This document shows positions 52,540-61,687 of a stretch of 64,000 nt of DNA, piece by piece. Positions within the stretch are counted from its first letter, which is position 1. The number at the start of each line of letters is the position of its first letter. Source of the DNA: an uncultured Alphaproteobacteria bacterium. Its GTDB lineage: Bacteria > Pseudomonadota > Alphaproteobacteria > RF32 > CAG-239. A model generated the notes under the pieces. The model did not search any database, was not told the DNA's origin, and worked only from the letters and a program-made list of their open reading frames with translations. Location of the stretch: assembly GCA_944390315.1 (NCBI GenBank), contig CALXPO010000027.1, forward strand, positions 62,001 through 126,000. Direction: 5' to 3'. A program made the translations under genes and the position numbers.

Positions 52540-53850
52540 TTATTTAATAACCTCGGCTATTGTTGGTTTGATTTCCGGTTTTTCATTAGCGGTCCATATG
52601 TTCCTTTGTAATTCATCGGCGGCAAAATTATAATCTTCCTCACTTTGTGCGTGTACAAGAGCCAGAGGTGTTTGTTCATCAACATAGTCACCAATCTGGC
52701 AAAAATGAGTGTACCCCGTTGCATAATCTAATTTTTGGTCCGGAGTGATGCGTCCGCCTTTTAAGCCGATAATGCTTAAGCCGATATTGCGGGTATGCAT
52801 ACTTTCAACATAGCCTGAGGATAACGGAAAAACGGGACGAACGATTGCTGCCTGTGGTAAATAGTTATTGGGATTTTCCGTAAAATCTGCAGGTCCCCCT
52901 AATTCCGTTACCATGCGGGCAAAAATTTCCAAAGCCTTGCCCGAATCCAAATTTTGTTGCAGTTGTTGTTGTGCCGCATTTGTATCTGCAAATTGTCCGG
53001 TCATAACCAGCAATTCTGCCGCAAGTGACATCGTGACCTGATGCAAGCGTGGATTAATATCAATGCCTTTGAGATAATCGACAGCTTCTTTAACTTCTAC
53101 CGCATTGCCGGCAGTGGTGCCCAAAACCTGATTCATATCCGTCAGCAAGGCTTTGGTCTTGGTGCCGGAATGATTGGCCACATTTACAATGGACTGAGCC
53201 AAAGCTCGACCGTTTTCAATATCTTCCATAAAAGCGCCGTTGCCGAATTTTAAATCCATAATTAAATAGTTTAATCCTGCGGCTAATTTTTTGGATAGAA
53301 TCGAAGCTGTTATCAAAGGAATGGATTCAACCGTGGCACAGACATCGCGAACGGCGTATATTTTTTTGTCGGCCGGTGCCAGTGAGCCGGTTTGTCCGAT
53401 AATGGCACAACCTACTTTTTTAACGGTTTGGCGAAATAAATCGTTATCAGGATGAGTATTATAGCCGGGGATTGAGTCAAATTTATCTAAAGTGCCGCCG
53501 GTATGCCCCAGACCTCGACCGGAAATCATCGGAACATAAACACCGCAGGAGGCGAGCATTGGAGCTAACATAAGACTGACTTTGTCGCCGACACCTCCCG
53601 AAGAATGTTTGTCAACAATCGGAGCGTCAAATCCCTGCCATTGAAGCACATCGCCCGAATCGCGCATAGATAAAGTGAGGTTGAATGTTTCTTCTGTATT
53701 CATTCCGTTTAGAAAGGCGGCCATTGTAAAAGCGCCTATTTGACAATCGGCGACATTTCCGTTGGCAATTCCTTTTATAAAGAATTCAATTTCGTCTTTT
53801 GACCAAGACTGATGGTCGCGTTTTTTACGAATAATCTCTTGTGGTAGCAT
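52540..53850 (-). CDS. deoA: Thymidine phosphorylase
   Basis: 436 aa, as in DeoA. Signature DKHSSGGVGDKVSLMLAPML (~residues 82-101), SGRGLGHTGGTLDKFDSIPG, then the phosphate- and base-site LIMDLKFGNGAFMED. It splits thymidine to thymine and deoxyribose-1-phosphate. It lies directly between pgeF and deoC (no gap to deoC) and feeds deoxyribose-5-phosphate to deoC after mutase action; deoB is not in this window. Confidence 0.96.
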   Translation of the reverse strand: MLPQEIIRKKRDHQSWSKDEIEFFIKGIANGNVADCQIGAFTMAAFLNGMNTEETFNLTLSMRDSGDVLQWQGFDAPIVDKHSSGGVGDKVSLMLAPMLASCGVYVPMISGRGLGHTGGTLDKFDSIPGYNTHPDNDLFRQTVKKVGCAIIGQTGSLAPADKKIYAVRDVCATVESIPLITASILSKKLAAGLNYLIMDLKFGNGAFMEDIENGRALAQSIVNVANHSGTKTKALLTDMNQVLGTTAGNAVEVKEAVDYLKGIDINPRLHQVTMSLAAELLVMTGQFADTNAAQQQLQQNLDSGKALEIFARMVTELGGPADFTENPNNYLPQAAIVRPVFPLSSGYVESMHTRNIGLSIIGLKGGRITPDQKLDYATGYTHFCQIGDYVDEQTPLALVHAQSEEDYNFAADELQRNIWTANEKPEIKPTIAEVIK

Positions 53851-54585
53851 TTATTGTTCTCCGTTAAGTTTGGAAAGGAGGTTGTTTAGCAGTGAGCTGG
53901 CACCGATACGAAAATGTTCCGGGGTTGCCCAGCCTTCACCTAAGATAACTTCGGATAATATCAGATATTTTCGAGCCTCTTCAAATTCTCTTATTCCGCC
54001 GCTCGCCTTAAAACCAACGTTTTTCCCACTGTCGCGAATCGTTTCTAAAATGATGTTGGCTGCACCGATGGTGGCAGATACCGGTGTTTTGCCGGTGGAG
54101 GTCTTTATAAAATTAATATCGTATTCCAAGCATAAAGATGTTGCTGCGGCAATGGTTGAGGTATGTTTTAACTCTCCTGTTTCAAGAATGATTTTTGATG
54201 TGTGTTTTGCACATTCTCTTTGGACAATCTCTAAAAAGCGGCGGCAGGTATCCATGTTTCCGGCAAGAAAATCATGATAGGGGAAAACAGCATCAATTTC
54301 ATCGGCTCCGCCGCCTAAGCCTTTTTTAATTTCTTCTTTCATTTGTTTGAAATCGTTGCTTCCTTCCGGAAAGTTAACAACCGTTGCGATTTTAATCGGT
54401 GTTTTTTTAAGTTTTTTCCGAGCAAAAGCGACCCATTCCGGGTATACGCATACGGCTGCGACATGACCGAACGGGGTTAAGGCCTTTTGGCATAATAAAT
54501 CAATTTTTTCTTCTGTATCATCTCGATTCAGAGACGTTAAATCCAAGCAACCGATAAGGCGGGCGGCCAGCTCATTATCATTCAT
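53851..54585 (-). CDS. deoC: Deoxyribose-phosphate aldolase
   Basis: 244 aa. Schiff-base Lys in YDINFIKTSTGKTP, supporting Lys in VGFKASGGIREF, N-terminal LIGCLDLTSLNRDDTEEK and VCVYPEWV. It cleaves deoxyribose-5-phosphate to acetaldehyde and glyceraldehyde-3-phosphate, so nucleosides become a carbon/energy source. ATG 54585, one base after punA's stop region; stop abuts deoA. Confidence 0.95.
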   Translation of the reverse strand: MNDNELAARLIGCLDLTSLNRDDTEEKIDLLCQKALTPFGHVAAVCVYPEWVAFARKKLKKTPIKIATVVNFPEGSNDFKQMKEEIKKGLGGGADEIDAVFPYHDFLAGNMDTCRRFLEIVQRECAKHTSKIILETGELKHTSTIAAATSLCLEYDINFIKTSTGKTPVSATIGAANIILETIRDSGKNVGFKASGGIREFEEARKYLILSEVILGEGWATPEHFRIGASSLLNNLLSKLNGEQ

Positions 54586-54586
54586 C

Positions 54587-55387
54587 TTAAAGCTCCTTAA
54601 TATAAGTTGTGATAAGCGCCGTTAGATTGTCTGCGGCGCGGGCGGCATTCGTAATTGTTTCTTGATGAGAAAGCGGGGTACTCTGCAATCCCGTACCATA
54701 GTTGGTAATTGCGGAAAGGGCTAAGACGTCAATTCCGGCATGAACAGCAGCAATAACTTCGGGAACAGTGGACATGCCGACAGCGTCGGCACCCAAAGTG
54801 CGAAAAGCCCTGACCTCCGCAGCTGTTTCAAAATTCGGTCCCAAAACCATCAGATATATTCCTTCCGGCAAATCAATCTGCAGACGCTCGGCAATTTGGT
54901 TCATATGTCGGCGCAAATCGCGATTGTAAGCGTTGCTCATGTCTGGAAAACGAGGACCGATAAGGTCATTGTTTTTGCCGATGAGCGGGTTTTGTCCGGA
55001 AAAATTAATGTGATCGCTTATCATCATCAGGCTGCCGGGGGCAAAAGCCGGGTTGAGCGAACCGGCGGCATTTGTAATAATGAGTTGTTTGATACCTAAT
55101 ATTTTTAAAGCGGCAATGACCTCAGCAATAGTTTGTGGGCGATGACCTTCGTAAAGATGAAAGCGTCCCTGCAAACACAAAACTTCGGTTTTCCCGATTT
55201 TGCCGACAATCATTTTCCCTGAATGTCCGGCAACGGTTGTTTGTGGAAATCCCTCAATATCGGCATAGTTAATCACCAAGGGTGTGTCAATTGTGTCGGC
55301 AATCATTCCGAGACCGGATCCTAAAATAAGACCGACTGTTGGTTTTTTTCCGGCCATGAGTTGTTGCAATTGTTTGGTATTAATCAT
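54587..55387 (-). CDS. punA: Purine nucleoside phosphorylase (trimeric type)
   Basis: 266 aa from ATG 55387; the longer frame upstream would overlap cdd. Features: VGLILGSGLGMIADTI (phosphate loop), TVAGHSGKMIVGKIG, CLQGRFHLYEGH, TNAAGSLNP, MVLGPNFETAAEVRAFRTLG (purine site), ADAVGMSTVPEV. It phosphorolyses inosine/guanosine and their deoxy forms. Length and motifs match the trimeric PunA/DeoD2 type. It is 1 base from cdd's end on one side and deoC on the other, so translation is coupled. Confidence 0.93.
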   Translation of the reverse strand: MINTKQLQQLMAGKKPTVGLILGSGLGMIADTIDTPLVINYADIEGFPQTTVAGHSGKMIVGKIGKTEVLCLQGRFHLYEGHRPQTIAEVIAALKILGIKQLIITNAAGSLNPAFAPGSLMMISDHINFSGQNPLIGKNNDLIGPRFPDMSNAYNRDLRRHMNQIAERLQIDLPEGIYLMVLGPNFETAAEVRAFRTLGADAVGMSTVPEVIAAVHAGIDVLALSAITNYGTGLQSTPLSHQETITNAARAADNLTALITTYIKEL

Positions 55388-55388
55388 A

Positions 55389-55778
55389 TCAAAATTCCTT
55401 GAAGGCGTTGGGCAATAATTCCTGTATGGATAAAATTTTCCTAATATCTTTATCATCTGCCAATAATATCCGCGTTTCGGAATCCGAAAATTCCAGTATT
55501 CTTTGCAAACAAGCTCCGCAGGGGGTTATTAGAGGATTGCCGTCCGTCGTTATCAGTATGTTTTTTATTTTTTTGCCGCCGCCGCAGACCATGGCTGCAA
55601 TAGCACCTGCCTCGGCACAAGTGCCGCAAGGATAAGAGATGTTTTCGACGTTACATCCGCCGTAGATATTGCCGTCGTCGGCTTCTATGGCTGCACCAAC
55701 CTTAAATTTTGAATAAGGAACATGGGCGTGGTTGCGTGCCTCTCGGGCAAAAATGAAAAGTTGATGATAATTTTTCAT
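55389..55778 (-). CDS. cdd: Cytidine deaminase
   Basis: 129 aa. Zn motif CAEAGAIAAMV (Cys-Ala-Glu; the Glu is catalytic) and PCGACLQRILE with two Cys ligands; FKVGAAIEADDGNIYGGCNVEN is the substrate loop. It deaminates cytidine and deoxycytidine. It is the first gene of the nucleoside-salvage operon; its start region overlaps the 5' flank of the divergent AsmA gene. Confidence 0.95.
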   Translation of the reverse strand: MKNYHQLFIFAREARNHAHVPYSKFKVGAAIEADDGNIYGGCNVENISYPCGTCAEAGAIAAMVCGGGKKIKNILITTDGNPLITPCGACLQRILEFSDSETRILLADDKDIRKILSIQELLPNAFKEF

Positions 55779-55890
55779 GTTCAGACTTGACCTTAAGCGT
55801 TTTATTAATCAATATAAGGTATATTATGCTAGGAATATGGTTTTAGCAAAGATTATTTTTGCTTTTTGCATTTTGAAAAAGGATAGGCTT

Positions 55891-58800
55891 ATGTGGAAAA
55901 AAGTTTTACTGTTGTTTATTATCTTGATTTTGGCAGCTATTGGCGGGGTTACCGTTTATTTGAATAATATTGATTGGAATCGCCATAAAGATAAAATTTC
56001 GCAGCAGTTCTCTCAGGCAACAGGTAAAGAAGTTGTGTTTAGCGGGCCCGTACGCTTTAGTCTGTTCCCATCGCCTTATCTTGAAGCATCCGATATAAAT
56101 ATATACAATCGCACCACAAACGGTGAAAGAGTGTTGCTTGCAAATATTAAAAGTTTGGTTTCTACTCTTTCCGTTCGTTCGCTTATCAGCGGAAATTTCC
56201 ATGTCGAAAGAATGAATTTGGTCGAACCTGATATATATGTCGAAGCCTATTCCGACGGAAAATTAAATTGGATGTCTTCTGGCGGTAACCAGCAAAATAT
56301 TCAGATTGATAATGTCGAAATATCTTTAAATAGCGTCACTGTCGAAAAAGCAACAATGCATATCGTTAATGCCGACCATAATATTAACGCCGTTTTGGAA
56401 AATATGAATGCCGAAATTATTGCCCAAAATTTGTTCGGTCCGTACCGTATCGAAGGCAGCTATGTTAAAGATGACAGTCCAGGCGGATTTGCTATTTCTT
56501 TGGGACAATTTTCGGAAAGTTTTGCAACTTCTGTTAATGCCGTTATAAGCCATCCTCAATCGGAAAGTTATGTTCGTTTTGACGGAACCGTTTTGTTAAA
56601 TAACGATGCCATAAACGGTAATCTTATTTTTGAATCCAAGAATCCGATTAATTTCTTTAACAGTAATTTCAAAGGAATGAAACTTTCTGAGGATTATGAA
56701 CAGCCTATCGCCGTATCTATGGAACTTAAAACAGATAAATCCCAAATTAGTCTGGGAAATATCGTTATTAAATATGCCGGTTCTGCCGGTGCCGGAAATA
56801 TCCTTATCCCGAGAACGGAACAAAAAATCGGGGAAAACGGTATGGAGCGACGCCGAATTGACGCCGTCTTTAATATGACGGAGTTCGAACTGAAACCTGT
56901 TGTGATGCTGGTTCGCGATTTTATCAAAAAATATGATCGTCAAGAAAATTATACACCGGAATATGATTTTGACGTTATTGCAGATTTGAAAGCGCTTAAA
57001 ACAACTTATAACGGTCAGGTTATTCGTGATCTCGATTTGAGCGTTGATTTTATCAATAATGTCCTCAAAATTCAAAATCTGAGCGCAACAATGCCGGGAG
57101 ATGCTTCTGCTAAACTCAACGGTGAAATCTTTAGCATGGAAAAGAAACTTACGTATAATTTTAATTTGGTTGCCAGTATGCGCGATTTTGCCAAGTTTAG
57201 CAGTTGGTTAAATTGGAATATAAAGCCTATTGCTCAAGGAACTTATAAAAAAGCAACCGTTTCGGCAACAATAGAGGGAACTACCGATACAATCAAAATA
57301 GCTCCTTTCGATTTGCTGCTGGATAAAAGTACGATTAATGGAAAACTCGGTATTGTCAGAGCAAATCAGACAAAATGGTTTTTGATTGCCGATGCCGATA
57401 CTATAAATTTTGATAATTATTTGCAGCCACTGCCCGATGATGTGCAGCAAAAAGGTTGGCGTGAACGCTTGTTGTATCGTTTCGGTCAATTATCTTTTTT
57501 GAAAGATATCGATTTACAATATAGAGTTGGTTTAAAATCGGGAATTTGGGAAAAAATTCCATTTGAAAATTTTGAGATGGAAGCAAAGGTACGCAATGCT
57601 AACATGACAATTGCCGATGCAAGAGTGCAGAGCGTCGCAACCGGAAACTTTAATTTGAATGGCGAAGTCTTCGGATTTGGTGCCGCACCTCAAGTGAAAA
57701 ATATTCGTTACAAAGCAGATATAAAAGATGTTTCGGCTTTTGCCGATAAGTTTGGTATAAAGTCAGACAAGGTGAAACTCAAAGAATTTAACGGCTTTTC
57801 GGCTTCGGGCGTTGTGACGGGTGCTATGGATAGGTATGCAACAAAATCTATTGTCCGTCTCGGTGATGTGAACTTGGCTTATTTGGGTGAAGTCACCTAC
57901 AAAAATAATACGTATATCCTTAAAGGAAAAACAGAAGTCAGAACACCTGATTTTGTTAAAATGCTAAATAACTTCTCGATTAATTATGAACCCGAGTATC
58001 CGCTTGGATTGTTCAATATGTCGGCCGATATCAATTCAAACGGAAATGTCGTTTCGCTAAGTAAGTTGAATGTCAATATCGGAGCTAATCATTTCAGCGG
58101 TGATGCATTTTATCAATATAAAAACAATAGGAATCAATTAAAATCAAATTTGCAAATTAATAGATTTGAGTTTGAAAAGTTTTTATACAATCCTAATCAG
58201 CAAGAAGAGAAAAATAACTTTAGAAATTCTGCCGAAGATGCAACGTTTTTGGTTAAACCACGCCTCAGCCAAGTTAAAATTAATTATGATTGGTTAAGAA
58301 ATTGGGATGTTAACCTGAGCTTTGCTGCCGATGTCTTGTCCTTTAATACGTTTAATCTAAAGAGGACGTCCGGTAAGGTTCTGCTCAATCAGGGAATTTT
58401 AAAGGTTAATAACTTTATCGGTGAAAACTCTAAAGGCGTTATCAGCGGTAACGTGGAACTTAATATACAGCAAACTCCGTTGCTTAATGGAAAAATTAAC
58501 ATTAAGGATTATGTGTTGAATAAAAATATATTGAGTGGCTCAATTTATGGATTGATTTCCGGTCAGGTTAATTCAAATATTGATTTTAATACTTCGGCAG
58601 CTTCTGTCGAAAGTTTGTTGTCCGATTTTTCGGGAAATGTTAAATTTGATATTCAAAACGCAACTGTTAAAGGTTGGGATTTTACGAGAATAGAAGAAGA
58701 TTTGCAACAACGCGAAGTGTCGGACGGCTTTGCCGTTATCGTTCGTGATGCTCTCGCTCAAGGGGAAACAAATTTTGATAAGATTGAAGGAAATATTGTT

Positions 58801-60012
58801 TTCAATAAGGGAAAATATAATATTCCAAATGCCGAGTTTGATGCTGAAAATATGAGTATAAATCTCTCGGCAGAAGGCAATCTGAATGAGTGGACGCAAA
58901 ATTCTTTCTTCCAAGTCACGTTTGATGAGGCAAAAGTTCCCGGGTTCGACTTTAGTTATGAAGGCTCTTTGAGTTCTCCTATCTTAAGTGCGGACGTCAG
59001 CAGAGCCACATCCGTTTTTGATAATTATTGGGCAAAGGTTGAAGCCGAAGCTAAAGCTAAAGAACAGGCTTTGATTGAGAAATACAATAATTTGATGAAT
59101 GAACAACAACAACAAGCCCATCGTTTGGAACAAAATCTTAATGAAAAGATTAGACCTGATTTTGAAAAATTCAGTCATTTAGCTTTTGATGAGAGTATTA
59201 AAAAACAATATCAGGCTATGGGAGAAAAAATTGCCTCAATTACAAAAACTTTGCAGAATATATATGCCAAAGCTAATATTGCCCATATAGATGACGGAGT
59301 CATTTCCGGTCTTGCTTCGCAGAATAAGAAAGTAGAGCAATTATTGCAGCAAGTGGAAGACGATATGGCGCGAGTTCATCTTAAGGATGTAAAACTGCGT
59401 ATAAGTCACGAATATCGTTTGATTTCGGATGCCAATAAACAGGCTAAAAATGAAGCTGTTGCCGCGACCGATGCCATGGGGGCTTTTGAAAAGCGTCTTG
59501 CCGCAATCAATACCGATTTTTATATCAAAGGTGATGAAATGATTGCTCAATGGCAGGCGCAAATAGAGCAAAATTCAAAGGTTGTTGAACAAATAACTTC
59601 CGATGCGTCAAAAGATAATATTACGATGCAGAATATGAAAGATGTTAAGAAACTGGAAGAGTTTTACGGTCGTTTCGCAAAAGCCAGACAAAAAGCGGAA
59701 GCTGAAGTTGAAAGTATGAAAAAAACCTCGGCGGAAATGCTACGCTATACTGAGGATAAAGTTCAAAAAGAAGAAACTGCTTATGCTGATTGGCTGCATC
59801 AACAGGAAATTAAGCGAAAAATGCAAGAAAATACCGGTCAAATATCTGCCGGCAATAAGACCGTGACTGTGGGACGTGATTTGGAAGAAATCAGACGTGC
59901 CGAAGATGCGGTTAAAAAACAGCAGATAAAAGTCCTCGATTTTTCAAATGATGAAGAAAATTCCGGTGTGAGCAATATAAGCAAAAAAAGCGGAATAGTT
60001 GTGCAACAATAA
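55891..60012 (+). CDS. Giant AsmA-family protein with C-terminal coiled coil
   Basis: 1373 aa from ATG 55891 (AAAGGAT 9 bases upstream; earlier starts precede the hydrophobic helix). N-terminal signal-anchor helix (LLLFIILILAAIGGVTVYL, residues ~5-24), then the AsmA start SGPVRFSLFPSPYLEASDI, a long beta-rich bridge-like middle, and SSPILSADVSRATSVFDNYW near residue ~1040. Beyond this the last ~330 residues are Glu/Lys/Gln-rich coiled coil with almost no beta pattern. AsmA-like proteins span the periplasm and move lipids. The coiled-coil tail is unusual for the family. Confidence 0.85.
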   Translation: MWKKVLLLFIILILAAIGGVTVYLNNIDWNRHKDKISQQFSQATGKEVVFSGPVRFSLFPSPYLEASDINIYNRTTNGERVLLANIKSLVSTLSVRSLISGNFHVERMNLVEPDIYVEAYSDGKLNWMSSGGNQQNIQIDNVEISLNSVTVEKATMHIVNADHNINAVLENMNAEIIAQNLFGPYRIEGSYVKDDSPGGFAISLGQFSESFATSVNAVISHPQSESYVRFDGTVLLNNDAINGNLIFESKNPINFFNSNFKGMKLSEDYEQPIAVSMELKTDKSQISLGNIVIKYAGSAGAGNILIPRTEQKIGENGMERRRIDAVFNMTEFELKPVVMLVRDFIKKYDRQENYTPEYDFDVIADLKALKTTYNGQVIRDLDLSVDFINNVLKIQNLSATMPGDASAKLNGEIFSMEKKLTYNFNLVASMRDFAKFSSWLNWNIKPIAQGTYKKATVSATIEGTTDTIKIAPFDLLLDKSTINGKLGIVRANQTKWFLIADADTINFDNYLQPLPDDVQQKGWRERLLYRFGQLSFLKDIDLQYRVGLKSGIWEKIPFENFEMEAKVRNANMTIADARVQSVATGNFNLNGEVFGFGAAPQVKNIRYKADIKDVSAFADKFGIKSDKVKLKEFNGFSASGVVTGAMDRYATKSIVRLGDVNLAYLGEVTYKNNTYILKGKTEVRTPDFVKMLNNFSINYEPEYPLGLFNMSADINSNGNVVSLSKLNVNIGANHFSGDAFYQYKNNRNQLKSNLQINRFEFEKFLYNPNQQEEKNNFRNSAEDATFLVKPRLSQVKINYDWLRNWDVNLSFAADVLSFNTFNLKRTSGKVLLNQGILKVNNFIGENSKGVISGNVELNIQQTPLLNGKINIKDYVLNKNILSGSIYGLISGQVNSNIDFNTSAASVESLLSDFSGNVKFDIQNATVKGWDFTRIEEDLQQREVSDGFAVIVRDALAQGETNFDKIEGNIVFNKGKYNIPNAEFDAENMSINLSAEGNLNEWTQNSFFQVTFDEAKVPGFDFSYEGSLSSPILSADVSRATSVFDNYWAKVEAEAKAKEQALIEKYNNLMNEQQQQAHRLEQNLNEKIRPDFEKFSHLAFDESIKKQYQAMGEKIASITKTLQNIYAKANIAHIDDGVISGLASQNKKVEQLLQQVEDDMARVHLKDVKLRISHEYRLISDANKQAKNEAVAATDAMGAFEKRLAAINTDFYIKGDEMIAQWQAQIEQNSKVVEQITSDASKDNITMQNMKDVKKLEEFYGRFAKARQKAEAEVESMKKTSAEMLRYTEDKVQKEETAYADWLHQQEIKRKMQENTGQISAGNKTVTVGRDLEEIRRAEDAVKKQQIKVLDFSNDEENSGVSNISKKSGIVVQQ

Positions 60013-60087
60013 CAGATAAAACTTGTCGAAAGACTTTTTTGTGTTATAGTGACGCTATTGATGTAATTTTATTATTTGGAGATTTTA

Positions 60088-60981
60088 ATGTATAGAAAAC
60101 CAGAGGTTTGCATCCTCCCTGTGGCAGGGTTGTCTACGCGCAATCTGCCCGCAACGAAAGTTTTGCATAAAGGATTTTTGACACTTAACAATATACCGAT
60201 TATTCAATATGCGGTAAATGCTTGCGCCGAAATAGGCATAAAAGATATTGTTTTTGTTTACAGTGACGAATCTTGCAAGCATTTGTTTGAAAGTTACTTT
60301 TCGCCAAATCCGTGGTTGGAAGAACATTTGCAGGAAAAAGGCAAGCTCGATTTGCTGAAGGCCGTGAAAGCTATTATTCCGGAAGGAATGAACTTCCATT
60401 TTGCTCGGCAAAGCGAACCTAAAGGAAATGGACATGCCGTTCTGATGGCAAAAGAAATTGTGGGAGACAGAGATTTCGTTGTTATGTGGCCGGATGATGT
60501 TTATGTCACAAGACACGGCGGCAAAGGCATTTTGCGTCAACTTTTGGATGTCTATGAAACAGAAGGCGGAATGGTTGAAAATATTATGGAATTTCCGCGT
60601 GAGCAAATGGTGCGTTATGGCGCTTTAATCGGTGCTGTGCGTGATGGTCGAATCGTTCGGGCTAAAGGTAAAATAGAGAAACCTTCTTTGGAAAACGTAC
60701 CTTCAAATTATGCAAGTATGGGACCATATATTTTACCAAATGAAATTATGGATATTTTGCCGGAAGTCAAGAAGGGTACAAATGGCGAAATTAATTTGGC
60801 TGATGCCGCAGGTCTTGCTGCCGAGCGCGGAATGAAATTAACCGGCGTGCTGTGTGATGCTATGCGGTTTGACTGCGGAACAAATGCCGATTTGGCAAAA
60901 GCAAATTTGAAATTATCTTTGATGGAAAATCCCGAACTCAGAGCTTATTGCAAAGAGCTTTTGGATACGATGTTGATTTAG
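60088..60981 (+). CDS. galU: UTP-glucose-1-phosphate uridylyltransferase
   Basis: 297 aa from ATG 60088 (GGAG 7 bases ahead). LPVAGLSTRNLPATK is the nucleotide-binding loop (family norm GxGTRxLPxTK; here GLSTRNLPATK), MWPDDVYVTRHG holds the metal Asp, and GAVRDGRIVRAKGKIEKP matches the GalU lid. It makes UDP-glucose for LPS and other glycans. It lies 75 bases after the AsmA gene and before a terminator. GalU rather than GalF because the active-site loop is kept. Confidence 0.92.
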   Translation: MYRKPEVCILPVAGLSTRNLPATKVLHKGFLTLNNIPIIQYAVNACAEIGIKDIVFVYSDESCKHLFESYFSPNPWLEEHLQEKGKLDLLKAVKAIIPEGMNFHFARQSEPKGNGHAVLMAKEIVGDRDFVVMWPDDVYVTRHGGKGILRQLLDVYETEGGMVENIMEFPREQMVRYGALIGAVRDGRIVRAKGKIEKPSLENVPSNYASMGPYILPNEIMDILPEVKKGTNGEINLADAAGLAAERGMKLTGVLCDAMRFDCGTNADLAKANLKLSLMENPELRAYCKELLDTMLI

Positions 60982-61004
60982 TTGTAAGAATTGTAATCAA
61001 AAAA

Positions 61005-61030
61005 AGTGGTTTTGTCTGCACAAAACCACT
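61005..61030 (+). terminator. Terminator of galU
   Basis: AGTGGTTTTGT/ACAAAACCACT 11-bp stem around CTGC, followed by CTTTTTTT. The structured repeat copy B begins 11 bases later. Confidence 0.9.
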
Positions 61031-61041
61031 CTTTTTTTTAT

Positions 61042-61180
61042 TAGTGCCTTACAGAAAACCCCGAGTTTGCTCAGGGCTGCATGCCAAGGTGTTGGAACAA
61101 CGCCGCTCCACGCCAACGAGCGTGGTCAAACCGTAAGGTTTGTAGCTGTTATAGAACCCCCAGTTTACTGGGGGATATCT
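61042..61180. repeat. Structured interspersed repeat, copy B
   Basis: 139 bp, about two thirds identical to copy A over its whole length, same hairpin order: CCCCGAG/CTCAGGG, CGCTC/GAGCG, AAACC/GGTTT and CCCCCAG/CTGGGGG with loop GTTTAC. Several differences keep pairing (for example CCCGG/CTGGG changing to CCCCCAG/CTGGGGG). It follows the galU terminator as copy A follows the metG terminator. Confidence 0.85.
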
Positions 61181-61330
61181 ATGTTAATACCATACCAAAC
61201 TGTTCCTGTTTTAATGAGGTTGAATGGCAAGATTTTTAAACAATGCCGCTCTACGTCAATGAGCGTGGTCAAACCGCGAGATTTGCAGATGATTTAGAGC
61301 TCACGATTTACTGGAAAATGAATCCAGAAT
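61181..61330. repeat. Structured repeat, degenerate copy C in tandem with copy B
   Basis: Weaker copy directly after B. The core ACAATGCCGCTCTACGTCAATGAGCGTGGTCAAACC keeps CGCTC/GAGCG and the following AAACC...ATTTG stem; the outer hairpins have decayed. A possible further decayed unit follows at ~61330-61370. Confidence 0.6.
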
Positions 61331-61614
61331 TTATGCCGTATTGAAGTAAGGTATTGGAACCGGCATATAAAATCGCCTTTTATCTATATCCCTTTCTCGG
61401 GTACCGGTTGGTGTCTTTTTGTTACTTTCAAATTAATTTGAAAATTCTTGTTTGGGGAAAATGAAATACATCTAAAATGGAGGAGTTTTTTAGCTTTAAG
61501 ATAAGTAGGTATTCAAACTTTAGGCTGGTTCATTTATTGAATATCTATATGGTTTGAAATTGGACATTGATATTTTTTAGCTAAAAACTTCTTGAAAAAA
61601 CAAAAATAAAGGTG
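61331..61614. other. AT-rich gap before rplY leader
   Basis: 284 bases with no supported gene. It holds a short inverted repeat GCCG...CGGC at 61336-61365 and a 26-codon frame starting at 61477 that has no convincing RBS; I do not call it. Confidence 0.4.
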
Positions 61615-61665
61615 TAATAACCAAAGCACTTGATAAACACCCCTGGAGGTTTATTGAGGTTATTA
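61615..61665 (+). promoter_or_regulatory. Two-tier hairpin leader upstream of rplY
   Basis: Outer stem TAATAACC (61615-61622)/GGTTATTA (61658-61665) and inner stem ATAAAC (61633-61638)/GTTTAT (61649-61654). It ends 11 bases before the rplY RBS AAAGGA. A possible autoregulatory leader of the ribosomal-protein kind. Confidence 0.5.
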
Positions 61666-61687
61666 ATTTTATATAAAGGATAAAAAA

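Noticed and set aside
50141-61370. CRISPR array from the GTTTAC-containing palindromic repeats
   Set aside because: The units are not regularly spaced, there is no set of unique spacers between identical short repeats, and no cas gene is present.
61477-61557. 26-codon frame starting MEEFFSFK
   Set aside because: No convincing ribosome site, composition like the surrounding AT-rich gap, and it lies next to decayed repeats.
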